Below, piece after piece: positions 5,530 to 12,882 of a stretch of 20,303 bases of DNA (positions are counted from its first letter, which is position 1; each line of letters starts with the position of its first letter). Under the pieces are notes generated by a model, which had not been told where the DNA came from, did no database searches, and was given only the letters and a program-made list of their open reading frames with translations. Made by a program: the position numbers and the translations under genes. The stretch comes from Treponema sp. (GTDB lineage Bacteria > Spirochaetota > Spirochaetia > Treponematales > Breznakiellaceae): NCBI GenBank assembly GCA_031261385.1, contig JAISJS010000272.1:1-20303 (forward strand). Direction: 5' to 3'.

Positions 5530-6900
5530 TTAGACCCGCACTTCCAGATCAAACCCTGCCCGCCCGGTAACCTTGCCGCGAACAAAGACGCCTGGCGTTA
5601 TTTTACTGCTTTGCGCAGCCGTTATTACAGCCGCGCCGTCAACTTCCGGCGCCTGGCAGTAGAGGCGGCCCAGATACAGGCCGTCTTCTTCATCGACCGC
5701 TTCTTCAACAAGTACGTCAAATTCCCTGCCGACAAAGCGGTCCATCCTTTTTTCGGTGATGGAGACCTGACGTTCTTCAATAATGCGCTTCCGCTCTGCG
5801 GCGATCTTTTTGGGGACCTGCGCCTTCATCGCGTAAGCGGGGGTATCTTCCTCGCGGGAATAGGTAAAACAGCCCAGCCAGTCAAGCTGAGCCTTCTCCT
5901 GAAAATCCAGCAGCGCCGCAAAATCTTCATCGGTTTCGCCGGGAAAACCCAAAAGAAACGTTGACCGAATCACTGCGTCGGGAAGGCGGGCGCGGATTTT
6001 TTCGATAAGACTAAGGCAGGATTCGACATTCCCCCTGCGGCTCATGAGTTTTAGAATTTTCTCAGAACCATGCTGAAAGGGAAGATCAAAATAAGGCAGA
6101 AAGCGCTTGTCATGCTGCATAATATCAAGAATGGGCAGAGGAAAATTGTCCGGGTGAATGTAAAGAAGCCGTACCCAAAAATCTCCCTTAAACCCGGATA
6201 AGGCCCCCAGTAAATGTGGAAGCAAGCTTCCTTGAAGCACGCTTTCATCGCCTGAAAAATCCCTGCCGTAAGAGCCGATGTCCTGCCCGATAAGGCAAAG
6301 TTCCTTAATCCCCCGGTCCAGCAGTTCACGGCATTCGGCAAGAATTTCCGGAATGGGACGGCTGCGGAGACCGCCGCGGATTAGGGGAATGGAACAAAAA
6401 GTGCAGCGGTTGTTACAGCCTTCGGCAATTTTTACGTACGCCGAGCCGGGTAAAGACAAGAGAGGACGCTGACCGGTAGTACCAGGAAGGGTGGAATCGA
6501 ACCTTTGGTTCGGTGGAGGGTGGAAGGTGTGAGAACAGGTATCGTATTTGGTATTGGCGTCTGTTAAGGCGGCGGCGGCTTCTACGATGCCGCCAGGGTT
6601 GGTGTTGCCAAAAAGTCCATCGGACTCGGGTAATGATTCGGCAAGTTCTTTGGCATAACGCTGGGCCAGGCAGCCGGCAAGAAGGATCTTTTTTTCGGGG
6701 TACATTTTTTTCCAGCTGAGGACTGCGTTGATCGATTCCTGTTTTGCGCTTTCAATAAATCCGCAGGAGTTGATGATGATGATGTCCGCGTCACCGGCGT
6801 CCTCTGCGGAAACCCAGCCTGCGCCGTTAAGCGAGGCCATCATATTTTCCGCATCAACCTGATTTTTTACACATCCAAAGGGATCGATAAAATAACGCAA
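5530..6900 (-). CDS. rimO: Ribosomal protein S12 methylthiotransferase RimO
   Basis: A radical-SAM enzyme that adds a methylthio group to a conserved aspartate of ribosomal protein S12. The N-terminal MTTase domain carries the second cluster's cysteines Cys10 (FGCVKNQVDAE), Cys46 (SCGFIESAKQES) and Cys77 (GCLAQRY). The radical-SAM motif C-x3-C-x2-C is Cys162, Cys166 and Cys169. The C-terminus is a TRAM domain with two short beta-rich stretches after residue 390. GCVKN and GCLAQRY favour RimO over the tRNA enzyme MiaB, which usually reads GCQMN. The start is TTG at 6900, 2 bp after the rodZ-like stop. No better in-frame start keeps Cys10, so translational coupling is likely. About 20 extra residues (about 125-144) come from a palindromic insert. 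Total length is 456 aa. Confidence 0.92.
   Translation of the reverse strand: MRYFIDPFGCVKNQVDAENMMASLNGAGWVSAEDAGDADIIIINSCGFIESAKQESINAVLSWKKMYPEKKILLAGCLAQRYAKELAESLPESDGLFGNTNPGGIVEAAAALTDANTKYDTCSHTFHPPPNQRFDSTLPGTTGQRPLLSLPGSAYVKIAEGCNNRCTFCSIPLIRGGLRSRPIPEILAECRELLDRGIKELCLIGQDIGSYGRDFSGDESVLQGSLLPHLLGALSGFKGDFWVRLLYIHPDNFPLPILDIMQHDKRFLPYFDLPFQHGSEKILKLMSRRGNVESCLSLIEKIRARLPDAVIRSTFLLGFPGETDEDFAALLDFQEKAQLDWLGCFTYSREEDTPAYAMKAQVPKKIAAERKRIIEERQVSITEKRMDRFVGREFDVLVEEAVDEEDGLYLGRLYCQAPEVDGAAVITAAQSSKITPGVFVRGKVTGRAGFDLEVRV
6488..6525. repeat. In-frame palindromic insert inside rimO
   Basis: CGAACC-TTT-GGTTCG (6498-6512) is a perfect 6-bp stem with a 3-nt loop. It is bracketed by direct repeats AGGGTGGAA (6488-6496 and 6517-6525) 29 bp apart. 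It encodes a Pro-rich loop (FHPPPNQRFDSTLP) between the MTTase domain and the radical-SAM motif, where other RimO proteins have a shorter linker. It keeps the reading frame. Confidence 0.5.
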
Positions 6901-6902
6901 AA

Positions 6903-8033
6903 CTATTCCAGCTTGGCAAGCACCAGACGGTAATGTTTTTGTTCATCCAGTACCCAGCGAATATCAGCTACTACCACTTCACCTGCACTGCCCAGTTCCA
7001 GGGGGACCGTGCGGCCGCCGCCTATCACCTGAAGTTTTGCCGCCTGGGCATTGGAAACCCAGATACGAATTCCGTTCTGCGCCGGGATATTAAGTTCATC
7101 GGCCCGCTGAAAATATTGCTCGTTGCGATCCCGCCGGTCACGCTCAAAGAGAATTTCCCAGCGGAACATACAGTAGCCCTGAAACGACGATTGAAGGGTA
7201 AAGGGATAGGGCGACAGGATTGGCCCGCCGCCGGCAGTCGTTGTAAAAATCCCCGGCGCTCCCGCCAGATTTAAAGCCCCTGCCCCGGAGTTGATCCCGC
7301 TGTCCGCCGGAACCGGCGCTCCCGGCGCAGAAAACGCAGCGGTAAGATCGTTTGCAAGTTCAAAGCGAAGCTGCGCCCCGCTGGCGCTGTTGTTCTTGTC
7401 AAAGTCCGCCGCAGTGATCCGCAAATCAACCGCGCCGTCACTGTTAAGGTCTACACTCGCTTCCTGACTCAGATCAAGAAATACCTGCCCGCCGGGCGTG
7501 GTGAGGGTCAGGGCTTCGCCAAGGTTGGAAAGCTCCAGCCGGTATTTATTATCGCCAAGGGGAACCAGCACCGAATCCCCGCGGTAAAAACGCGATTCCA
7601 GGGAATCGGTATTCATCTCAACTTCTTTTGCGGTCCGTGCTGCGGGCGCCTGAACCGGATCCCTGCGGGGACGGGCTGCAAAAAAAACGATGCCGCCGCC
7701 TATGCCGCCCAATACTACCAGGGCAATCGCCGCGCCGATAAGTATCCGGGGCAGGCGGGATGGAGATCGTAAAAGCTGTTCCACCGGAACAGGCTGTTCC
7801 TGAATTTTTAAGGCGCGGTACAGGGAAAGCAGTTCCTGCACATCAAGGCCAAGATATGCGCCATAATTCCTCAGAAAGCCGATGATGTACGGCTCTCCGG
7901 GAAATCCGGAAAAATCTTCTGCCTCCAGGGCTTCCAGGTACCGGGCGGCAATATTTGTCTCCCGGCTCACCTGATCAAAACTAAAGCCCTTTTCTTCACG
8001 GGCGGTTTTTAATTTTTCTCCCAGGGATTCCAC
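6903..8033 (-). CDS. RodZ-like HTH membrane protein
   Basis: The 376-residue product has the layout of RodZ, the MreB-associated cell-shape factor. It has an N-terminal HTH_25 domain (residues 1-75: LGEKLKTAREEKG, then YLEALEAEDF and YIIGFLRNYGAYLGLD). A short basic linker follows, then one TM segment (about 96-119, rich in Gly and Ile) and a long periplasmic part. That part ends in a beta-rich domain like DUF4115. I place the start at GTG 8033-8031. GGAGG at 8044-8040 sits 6 nt before it, and the first residues (VESLGEKLK) then match the family. The open frame extends upstream to 8195, but those codons overlap the lolA-like gene and look non-coding. It lies 13 bp after lolA-like and 2 bp before rimO. 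Confidence 0.82.
   Translation of the reverse strand: MESLGEKLKTAREEKGFSFDQVSRETNIAARYLEALEAEDFSGFPGEPYIIGFLRNYGAYLGLDVQELLSLYRALKIQEQPVPVEQLLRSPSRLPRILIGAAIALVVLGGIGGGIVFFAARPRRDPVQAPAARTAKEVEMNTDSLESRFYRGDSVLVPLGDNKYRLELSNLGEALTLTTPGGQVFLDLSQEASVDLNSDGAVDLRITAADFDKNNSASGAQLRFELANDLTAAFSAPGAPVPADSGINSGAGALNLAGAPGIFTTTAGGGPILSPYPFTLQSSFQGYCMFRWEILFERDRRDRNEQYFQRADELNIPAQNGIRIWVSNAQAAKLQVIGGGRTVPLELGSAGEVVVADIRWVLDEQKHYRLVLAKLE
7776..7800. repeat. Overlapping palindromes in the rodZ-like gene
   Basis: CTGTTCC-ACC-GGAACAG (7776-7792) is followed by G and a second CTGTTCC (7794-7800), so the central arm can pair with either side. It encodes EQPVPVEQ in the linker between the HTH and TM segments. 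It resembles the in-frame palindromes in the M15 gene and rimO but is short enough to be chance. Confidence 0.3.
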
Positions 8034-8046
8034 CCAGTTCCTCCAA

Positions 8047-8742
8047 TTAATCAGTATCCCGAAATAAAAAATTATTATATAAATTTGCCGAAGCAGGCGA
8101 GTCATAGATAAACCGCTGTTCCGGAATCCCCTGATTGATTCTGATATTGGTAAAATCAAACTGAACCATTCCTTCGGCAATGGTTCTCCCTTCAATGCGG
8201 CGTATCAGTTTAGTTTCCGGTTCGATGTTCAGGATGATCTCCCGAAACCCTTCCGAAATGGAACGGCGGGTAAGCCTGAGTTTTACCACGGTTTCTTTTG
8301 AATTATTTTCCAGCGGCGTCGGATCCGGCCCGGTAACAAAAGCGGGAACATAGTTGCGCCGCAGCAGCGTAAGCCCCTGAGCGGTTGCAAGGGAGGCCCC
8401 CGACGAAGCAGGCCGCCTGCTTTGGGTAATGACCTGGTTCAACACGGCCCGGTATTCGGGCAGATACACCGTAAGCTGTTCCCCGTTAAAGACAATCACC
8501 TGATCGGCAGGCCGACTAAAATCAATCCGCAGGAACGAAGGGACCAGATGGCTCACATTCCCCGTCATTTCAGTGTTTCCTGAATGAATGATGATATTCG
8601 CCTCGTAATCCCGCACCCCGCCATACCGCTCGGACACCGATTCCAGATACCGTTCTGCGGTAATGATCTCCTGGGAATAAATGGAAATGGCGCCAAAAAA
8701 ACCATATATTAAAAGAAATACTGCGAAAAAACGCTGTTTCAT
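8047..8742 (-). CDS. LolA-like outer-membrane lipoprotein carrier
   Basis: The 231-residue protein starts with a type I signal peptide (basic MKQR, hydrophobic core 5-20, likely cleavage after Ser23 before QEI). The mature part fits the LolA/LolB-like beta-barrel fold: an early helix with Tyr-rich sequence (ERYLESVSERYGGVRDYEANI), then strands such as SFLRIDFSRPADQVIVFNGEQL and FTNIRINQGIPEQRF. LolA carries lipoproteins across the periplasm from LolCDE. Spirochaete homologues are diverged, so this is a fold-level call. ATG 8742 has AGAGGG a few bases upstream. It is the first gene of the operon, followed within 13 bp by the rodZ-like gene. Pairing with a cell-shape factor suggests an envelope-assembly role. 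Confidence 0.75.
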   Translation of the reverse strand: MKQRFFAVFLLIYGFFGAISIYSQEIITAERYLESVSERYGGVRDYEANIIIHSGNTEMTGNVSHLVPSFLRIDFSRPADQVIVFNGEQLTVYLPEYRAVLNQVITQSRRPASSGASLATAQGLTLLRRNYVPAFVTGPDPTPLENNSKETVVKLRLTRRSISEGFREIILNIEPETKLIRRIEGRTIAEGMVQFDFTNIRINQGIPEQRFIYDSPASANLYNNFLFRDTD

Positions 8743-8767
8743 AAAACCCTCTAATCTGATATCTTAT

Positions 8768-8795
8768 TCTATAACAGCGTGACAATAAAACGCAA
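8768..8795 (-). promoter_or_regulatory. Promoter of the lolA-like/rodZ-like/rimO operon
   Basis: On the minus strand TTGCGT (8795-8790) and TATAGA (8773-8768) are spaced by 16 bp. This is the only clear promoter in the 79-bp gap between this operon and the divergent M15 gene. The leader would be about 20 nt. Confidence 0.5.
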
Positions 8796-8821
8796 GCCCT
8801 GGAGAAAGAGGAATATCATCG

Positions 8822-9865
8822 TTGTTTTTCAGCAGAAACTATCCGTCAGGTAAAAAAACTTTTCTCATTATCGTTTTTTTGCTGCTGCTTTCCACCGGCT
8901 GTTTTGGCAGGGGAAATACCCGTGACAGCATACAAAATGCCCAGGACAAAAGCGTCTCCGAAGTAAACCCCGGAGACTCGATACAGACAACAGTTCCGGA
9001 ACGGGAGGACCGGGCCGAGCAGGTGATGAAAGCGCTGGCGGCGGCATACCCGGACCGTATCAGTCAGGCGGAATACCGGAAAACATCGCCGGAGGATACC
9101 GGCGATTGGGCGGTGTCGATCAAAAGAATCGAAGATTCTCAGAGAACCGAAGGTTCTCAGGGCGCCTGGTACTACTATGCCGGGGGCAGGCTGTTACCGG
9201 AGGACCTGCGGGCCAAAGCCGCAGAATACGATCCCCAGCCTTTTTATAATTATGCCGCAGAACTACCCCCGTGGCGCGATCCTGCTCCTGAGGACGCCGC
9301 CCGGTTCCGCGAACAAAGTGAACGGCGCAGCGCCCATCCCCCAAAACGATCCCAGCATTTTTTTGATGCGCTCTGGCGTGCACATTCCCGGGATGAATCC
9401 TGGGACCGGGTCAAATCGATCCGTTTTCTGGGACACCCTGTGATGGTCCATTATGCTATTCTGGAAGACCTTTCTCTGGTAGAAGAAAAAATTCTTGCCG
9501 AGGCAAAAACCAGTCCCCAGGTAAAACAGTGGATCAACAATCTGGAAACGCTTGACGGCTGGAACTGGCGGAGCATCGCCGACACCCAGAGCAGAAGTTT
9601 TCATGCGTACGGGGCGGCCCTGGATCTGCTCCCCAAAACCCTTGGAGGCCTGGAAACCTATTGGCTCTGGGCGGCGCGAAAAAAAAGCGAATGGTGGAGC
9701 GTATCTTACGACAAACGTTTTCATCCCCCCGCCCAGGTGATCAAGGCCTTTGAATCCTACGGCTTTGTCTGGGGCGGCAAGTGGCTTTTCTTTGATACCA
9801 TGCACTTTGAATACCGGCCGGAAATATTTATACTGAGCGGCCTTCCGCTGACTGATCTGCGTTAA
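8822..9865 (+). CDS. M15-family (VanY-like) DD-peptidase lipoprotein
   Basis: A 347-residue lipoprotein related to zinc D-Ala-D-Ala carboxypeptidases/endopeptidases of family M15, which trim peptidoglycan stem peptides. The TTG start at 8822 (AGAGGA upstream) gives a signal peptide with basic residues at 5-12, a hydrophobic core at 13-23 and lipobox STGC, with Cys27 lipidated. Residues 28-200 are a low-conservation spacer. The catalytic domain is at the C-terminus. SFHAYGAALD gives zinc ligands His261 and Asp268, and MHFEY gives the third ligand, His328. The residues around it match the usual W/M-H-F-E end of M15 domains. No ATG start is available. An 18-bp palindromic tandem repeat lies in the spacer. 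It is divergent from the lolA-like operon and probably acts in the periplasm. Confidence 0.82.
   Translation: MFFSRNYPSGKKTFLIIVFLLLLSTGCFGRGNTRDSIQNAQDKSVSEVNPGDSIQTTVPEREDRAEQVMKALAAAYPDRISQAEYRKTSPEDTGDWAVSIKRIEDSQRTEGSQGAWYYYAGGRLLPEDLRAKAAEYDPQPFYNYAAELPPWRDPAPEDAARFREQSERRSAHPPKRSQHFFDALWRAHSRDESWDRVKSIRFLGHPVMVHYAILEDLSLVEEKILAEAKTSPQVKQWINNLETLDGWNWRSIADTQSRSFHAYGAALDLLPKTLGGLETYWLWAARKKSEWWSVSYDKRFHPPAQVIKAFESYGFVWGGKWLFFDTMHFEYRPEIFILSGLPLTDLR
9125..9160. repeat. Two tandem 18-bp palindromes in the M15 gene
   Basis: The unit AGAAYCGAAGRTTCTCAG is repeated head to tail (9125-9142 and 9143-9160). Each copy is a perfect 6-bp stem with a GAA loop: AGAATC-GAA-GATTCT, then AGAACC-GAA-GGTTCT. 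The two differences between copies are a T-A pair changed to C-G, so pairing is kept. In the gene it encodes IEDSQRTEGSQG in the non-catalytic spacer and preserves the frame. Confidence 0.65.
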
Positions 9866-9972
9866 TTATTAAAAAAGACGGCGATTTTTCAGTAAACTAT
9901 CAAAACCGACGGCGACAACATTTTCACTTCCGGTTATTTGTTGAAAAATTAAATAACAGGGACAATGATGTT

Positions 9973-10359
9973 ATGGAAATAGAAAAAGATGTTGAAGAAT
10001 CCGGTATTCGCTTTTTAGTAAGCAAAAACCTGAAACGGCTGCGGGGACTGCAGAATATTTCTCAAATGGATTTGGCGATCAACGCCGACCTTACCCACAA
10101 CTTTATCAACGATATTGAGAATTATAAAAAAAGCATTTCCTGCAAAACGCTGGCAAAGCTTTCCACCGCGCTTAAAGTGGAGCCGTATCAATTTTTCCTG
10201 CCAGAAACCATGCCTGATGAAAAAATCCGGGTATACGTTAAAGACTTTAACGACTCGCTCCAAAAAATAGTCAGTGACCTGACGCATCAATACGCACCCG
10301 AACCCTCCCCTTCCATGCGGGATCTTTTTCCGCAGGATAAAAAAGAACGGGGAAAGTAA
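9973..10359 (+). CDS. Small XRE-family helix-turn-helix protein
   Basis: A 128-residue protein whose residues 15-75 form a Cro/C1-type HTH: NLKRLRGLQNISQMDLAINA, recognition region around LTHNFINDIENYKKSIS, then TLAKLSTALKVEPYQFF. The remaining 50 residues are polar and partly helical, perhaps for dimerisation, and end in a Lys/Glu-rich tail. It probably binds DNA as a dimer, but the target is unknown. ATG 9973 has only a modest ribosome site (CAGGGA) about 12 nt away. The 107-bp gap before it holds two direct copies of GACGGCGA (9877-9884 and 9908-9915), a possible binding pair. It converges on ftsH, separated by 23 bp. XRE proteins of this size occur both in mobile elements and as stable housekeeping regulators. 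Confidence 0.8.
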   Translation: MEIEKDVEESGIRFLVSKNLKRLRGLQNISQMDLAINADLTHNFINDIENYKKSISCKTLAKLSTALKVEPYQFFLPETMPDEKIRVYVKDFNDSLQKIVSDLTHQYAPEPSPSMRDLFPQDKKERGK

Positions 10360-10382
10360 GGCGGAAAAATGTACCGGCATCT

Positions 10383-12347
10383 TTAGATCTCTATCGGCTG
10401 CCCCAAGAGCGCCTTGAATTCTTTCTCGTCCAGGGACTCTTTTTCCAGCAGCAGTTCGGCAATTTTATCCAGCAGAGACTTACTCTCCATAAGCCGCTCC
10501 CGAACCAGATTGTACCGCTGTTCGACCATACGGGCAATTTCCTCGTCGATGTACTGTTGGGTAGCTTCGGAATATTCCCGGTGAAACACGGGCTCCTGCG
10601 GCTGCTGGCCCATCATCCCCGCGCCGCGCTGGGTCAGCGCCATGTTTTTAAAACGCTTGCTCATGCCGTAGTCGGTGATCATCTTCCGTGCTATATCGGT
10701 GGCTTTGGTAAGGTCGTTGGCGGCGCCGGTGGAAATTTTCCCAAAGATGATATCCTCTGCGGCCCGCCCCCCAAGGAGCACATCAATCTTGCCGAGCAGT
10801 TCATCTTCGGTCATAAGGTAGCGGTCCTCCACGGGCATTTGCAGGGTATACCCAAGGGCGCCGAAGCCGCGGGGAACAATTGAAATTTTCTGCACCGGGT
10901 CCGAGCCGGGGGTAAAAGCGGCAATCAACGCGTGCCCGGTTTCGTGAAAGGCCACGATACGCCGTTCATTGGGCTGGATGATCCGGGTTTTTTTCTGAAG
11001 CCCCGCTACGGTCTTTTCGATGGCCTCGCTGAAATCCTGCTGATACACAATCTGTCTGCCGGCGCGGACTGCAAGGAGGGCCGCCTCGTTGACGATGTTC
11101 GCAAGATCGGCCCCCACAAAGCCCGAAGTAGAACGGGCCACCGAGGCCAGATCTACCTGCGGAGCCAGCTTGACCGTTTTGGCATGAATCCGCAGTATCG
11201 CCTCCCTGCCCAAAAGGTCCGGCCTGTCCACCAGCACCTGACGGTCAAAGCGGCCGGGACGAAGCAGGGCCGGGTCCAGTACATCGGGGCGGTTTGTTGC
11301 CGCCAGGATGATGAGACCGCTTGTAGCGTCAAAGCCGTCCATCTCCACAAGAAGCTGGTTCAGCGTCTGTTCCCGTTCATCGTTGCCGCCGGCAATATTG
11401 TTGATTCGGCTCTTGCCGATAGCATCCAGCTCATCAATAAAAATGATACAGGGAGCCTTGTCACGGGCCTGCTTAAAAAGGTCCCGCACCCGGGCCGCCC
11501 CCACGCCGACAAACATCTCCACAAAATCAGCGCCGCTCATCCGGAAAAAAGCGACCCCCGCCTCCCCGGCAACCGCACGGGCAAGCAGCGTCTTCCCCGT
11601 TCCCGGAGGCCCCACGAGCAAGACCCCCTTGGGTATCTTGCCGCCGATATCGGTGTACTTCTTGGGGTTCTTGAGAAAGTCCACCACCTCAACAAGCTCT
11701 TCCTTGGCTTCATCCACGCCCGCCACATCGTTGAACCGGGTGATAATATCACCCTCGGCGACAATTACCGCCTTATTCTGTCCCACAGAAAGCACATTGC
11801 CCCCCATGTTACCAAGCCGTTTCATCAGGAAACGCCAGATAAAAAAGATACAGGCAATCGGAAGCACCCAGCTGAAGATGATGTTGAGGATCGTACTCCC
11901 CTCGCGGGAAACCCCGTAATACGCGACGCCCTTTTCATCCATCAGTTTGATAATATTTTCCAGATCGTTCAGCGGGACCGTACGGTACACCGGATCCTGT
12001 TCCGCCATATTGGAACTTCTGAGAAAAGGCCGGGGCGTTGTTTCCCGCCGGGGGGTCACCGTGGTATAACCGGTAAAATAAGAATCCGTCAGCTCTACGC
12101 GCTTTATCTCGCCGGAGGCGATTTTTGACTTGAATTCGGAAAAATCGATGGTAGGATTCACCTTTTTGAGAAATACATAATTAAAAAGGCTCATCCCAAT
12201 CACAAGGATAAGTATGTAGATGATGGAAAATTTCCACCCTCCAAAAGGCTTAAAGTTTGGCAGTTTGGGACCGCCAAAGGGAAACTGAGGCCCGCCGCTC
12301 TTCTTTTTTTTGTCCTTTGGAGGTTCTTCGGATCCTTGATCGCTCAT
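10383..12347 (-). CDS. ftsH: ATP-dependent zinc metalloprotease FtsH
   Basis: A membrane-anchored AAA+ protease (654 aa) that degrades misfolded or unassembled membrane proteins and short-lived regulators. Two TM segments (about 40-60 and 153-172) flank a periplasmic loop. Cytosolic motifs: Walker A GPPGTGKT (246-253), Walker [11 protein letters not shown] (301-310), the pore motif FVG (279-281), and the second region of homology with arginine fingers (TNRPDVLDP to RPGRFDR, 351-369). The zinc site is HETGH (468-472), a common variant of HEAGH, with the third ligand Asp545 in TGAANDL. The N-terminus is unusually long and rich in Pro, Lys and Gly before the first TM segment. It is transcribed alone from a promoter at 12426-12454 and converges with the XRE gene. 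Confidence 0.97.
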   Translation of the reverse strand: MSDQGSEEPPKDKKKKSGGPQFPFGGPKLPNFKPFGGWKFSIIYILILVIGMSLFNYVFLKKVNPTIDFSEFKSKIASGEIKRVELTDSYFTGYTTVTPRRETTPRPFLRSSNMAEQDPVYRTVPLNDLENIIKLMDEKGVAYYGVSREGSTILNIIFSWVLPIACIFFIWRFLMKRLGNMGGNVLSVGQNKAVIVAEGDIITRFNDVAGVDEAKEELVEVVDFLKNPKKYTDIGGKIPKGVLLVGPPGTGKTLLARAVAGEAGVAFFRMSGADFVEMFVGVGAARVRDLFKQARDKAPCIIFIDELDAIGKSRINNIAGGNDEREQTLNQLLVEMDGFDATSGLIILAATNRPDVLDPALLRPGRFDRQVLVDRPDLLGREAILRIHAKTVKLAPQVDLASVARSTSGFVGADLANIVNEAALLAVRAGRQIVYQQDFSEAIEKTVAGLQKKTRIIQPNERRIVAFHETGHALIAAFTPGSDPVQKISIVPRGFGALGYTLQMPVEDRYLMTEDELLGKIDVLLGGRAAEDIIFGKISTGAANDLTKATDIARKMITDYGMSKRFKNMALTQRGAGMMGQQPQEPVFHREYSEATQQYIDEEIARMVEQRYNLVRERLMESKSLLDKIAELLLEKESLDEKEFKALLGQPIEI

Positions 12348-12425
12348 TGAACCGCTCTATTCCTTTTCTGCACGTTTTTTGATTTCGCTGTCATCGCTTT
12401 TTTGTTTGTTGTGCAAGTTCTTTTA

Positions 12426-12454
12426 AATATAACCAAAATAACTTTTTTGAACAA
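12426..12454 (-). promoter_or_regulatory. Promoter of ftsH
   Basis: On the minus strand TTGTTC (12454-12449) and TATATT (12431-12426) are spaced by exactly 17 bp. The start would lie near 12420, giving a leader of about 70 nt that is rich in A and holds AAAGGAAT and AGAGCGG before the ATG at 12347. The 193-bp gap to padR holds this promoter, the padR promoter, and nothing else I can identify. Confidence 0.55.
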
Positions 12455-12490
12455 GCATATTAAAAAAAAGGAAAATTCAGAATATAACTA

Positions 12491-12527
12491 TTGACAGTCA
12501 TAGTAATACGGTATACAATTTAATACG
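12491..12527 (+). promoter_or_regulatory. padR promoter with a possible operator
   Basis: TTGACA (12491-12496) and TACAAT (12514-12519) are spaced by 17 bp. A direct repeat TAATACG (12504-12510 and 12521-12527, 17 bp apart) brackets the -10 box and is a plausible site for autoregulation by PadR. The ribosome site AGGAGGT (12530-12536) is very strong. Confidence 0.65.
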
Positions 12528-12540
12528 ACAGGAGGTACTT

Positions 12541-12882
12541 ATGGAAGCAACATTGTCATCGGACTTGCTGCGCGGGCATACGGACGCCATCGTGCTGAAA
12601 ATCCTTATGTCAGGCGACGCATACGGCTTTGAAATCTACAACAGAATTTTGGAGCGCACCGGTGACCAGTATGAGCTAAAGGAAACAACCCTGTATTCAA
12701 GCTACAAGCGGCTTGAGGCAGACGGGCACATTGTTTCCTATTGGGGTGACGAAACCCAGGGCGCCCGGCGGAAATATTACCGCGTCACCGGCAAGGGTCG
12801 CCTTTTATTCGAGCAAAATCTGCGTGACTGGAAGTTTACGCAAAAAATTGTCAATGAATTATTGGAGGTTACAAATGAATAG
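12541..12882 (+). CDS. PadR-family transcriptional regulator
   Basis: A 113-residue winged-helix protein of the small PadR class. Diagnostic segments are DAIVLKILMSGDAYGFEIYNR (helices 1-2), the recognition helix region KETTLYSSYKRLEADG, and the wing YWGDETQGARRKYYRVT. A short C-terminal helix for dimerisation follows. Such proteins usually repress themselves and an adjacent membrane or efflux gene. The coding region overlaps the next gene by 8 nt (12875-12882), so the pair is one operon and translation is probably coupled. The ATG follows AGGAGGT at 4 nt. The ligand is unknown. Confidence 0.92.
   Translation: MEATLSSDLLRGHTDAIVLKILMSGDAYGFEIYNRILERTGDQYELKETTLYSSYKRLEADGHIVSYWGDETQGARRKYYRVTGKGRLLFEQNLRDWKFTQKIVNELLEVTNE

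Noticed and set aside
5530..6900. Assignment as MiaB (tRNA methylthiotransferase)
   Set aside because: FGCVKNQVDAE and GCLAQRY are RimO-type; MiaB usually has GCQMN at the first cysteine.
8034..8195. N-terminal extension of the rodZ-like gene to an ATG at 8195
   Set aside because: It overlaps the lolA-like coding region, has no family similarity, and the GTG at 8033 has GGAGG at ideal spacing.
9866..9972. GACGGCGA direct repeats as a firm operator for the XRE gene
   Set aside because: Only 8 bp, 31 bp apart and with no dyad symmetry; recorded as a possibility under the gene but too weak for its own feature.
10932..12128. 398-codon open frame on the plus strand, opposite ftsH
   Set aside because: It is antisense to a gene with every FtsH motif, has no domain-like sequence or ribosome site, and is explained by ftsH codon usage.
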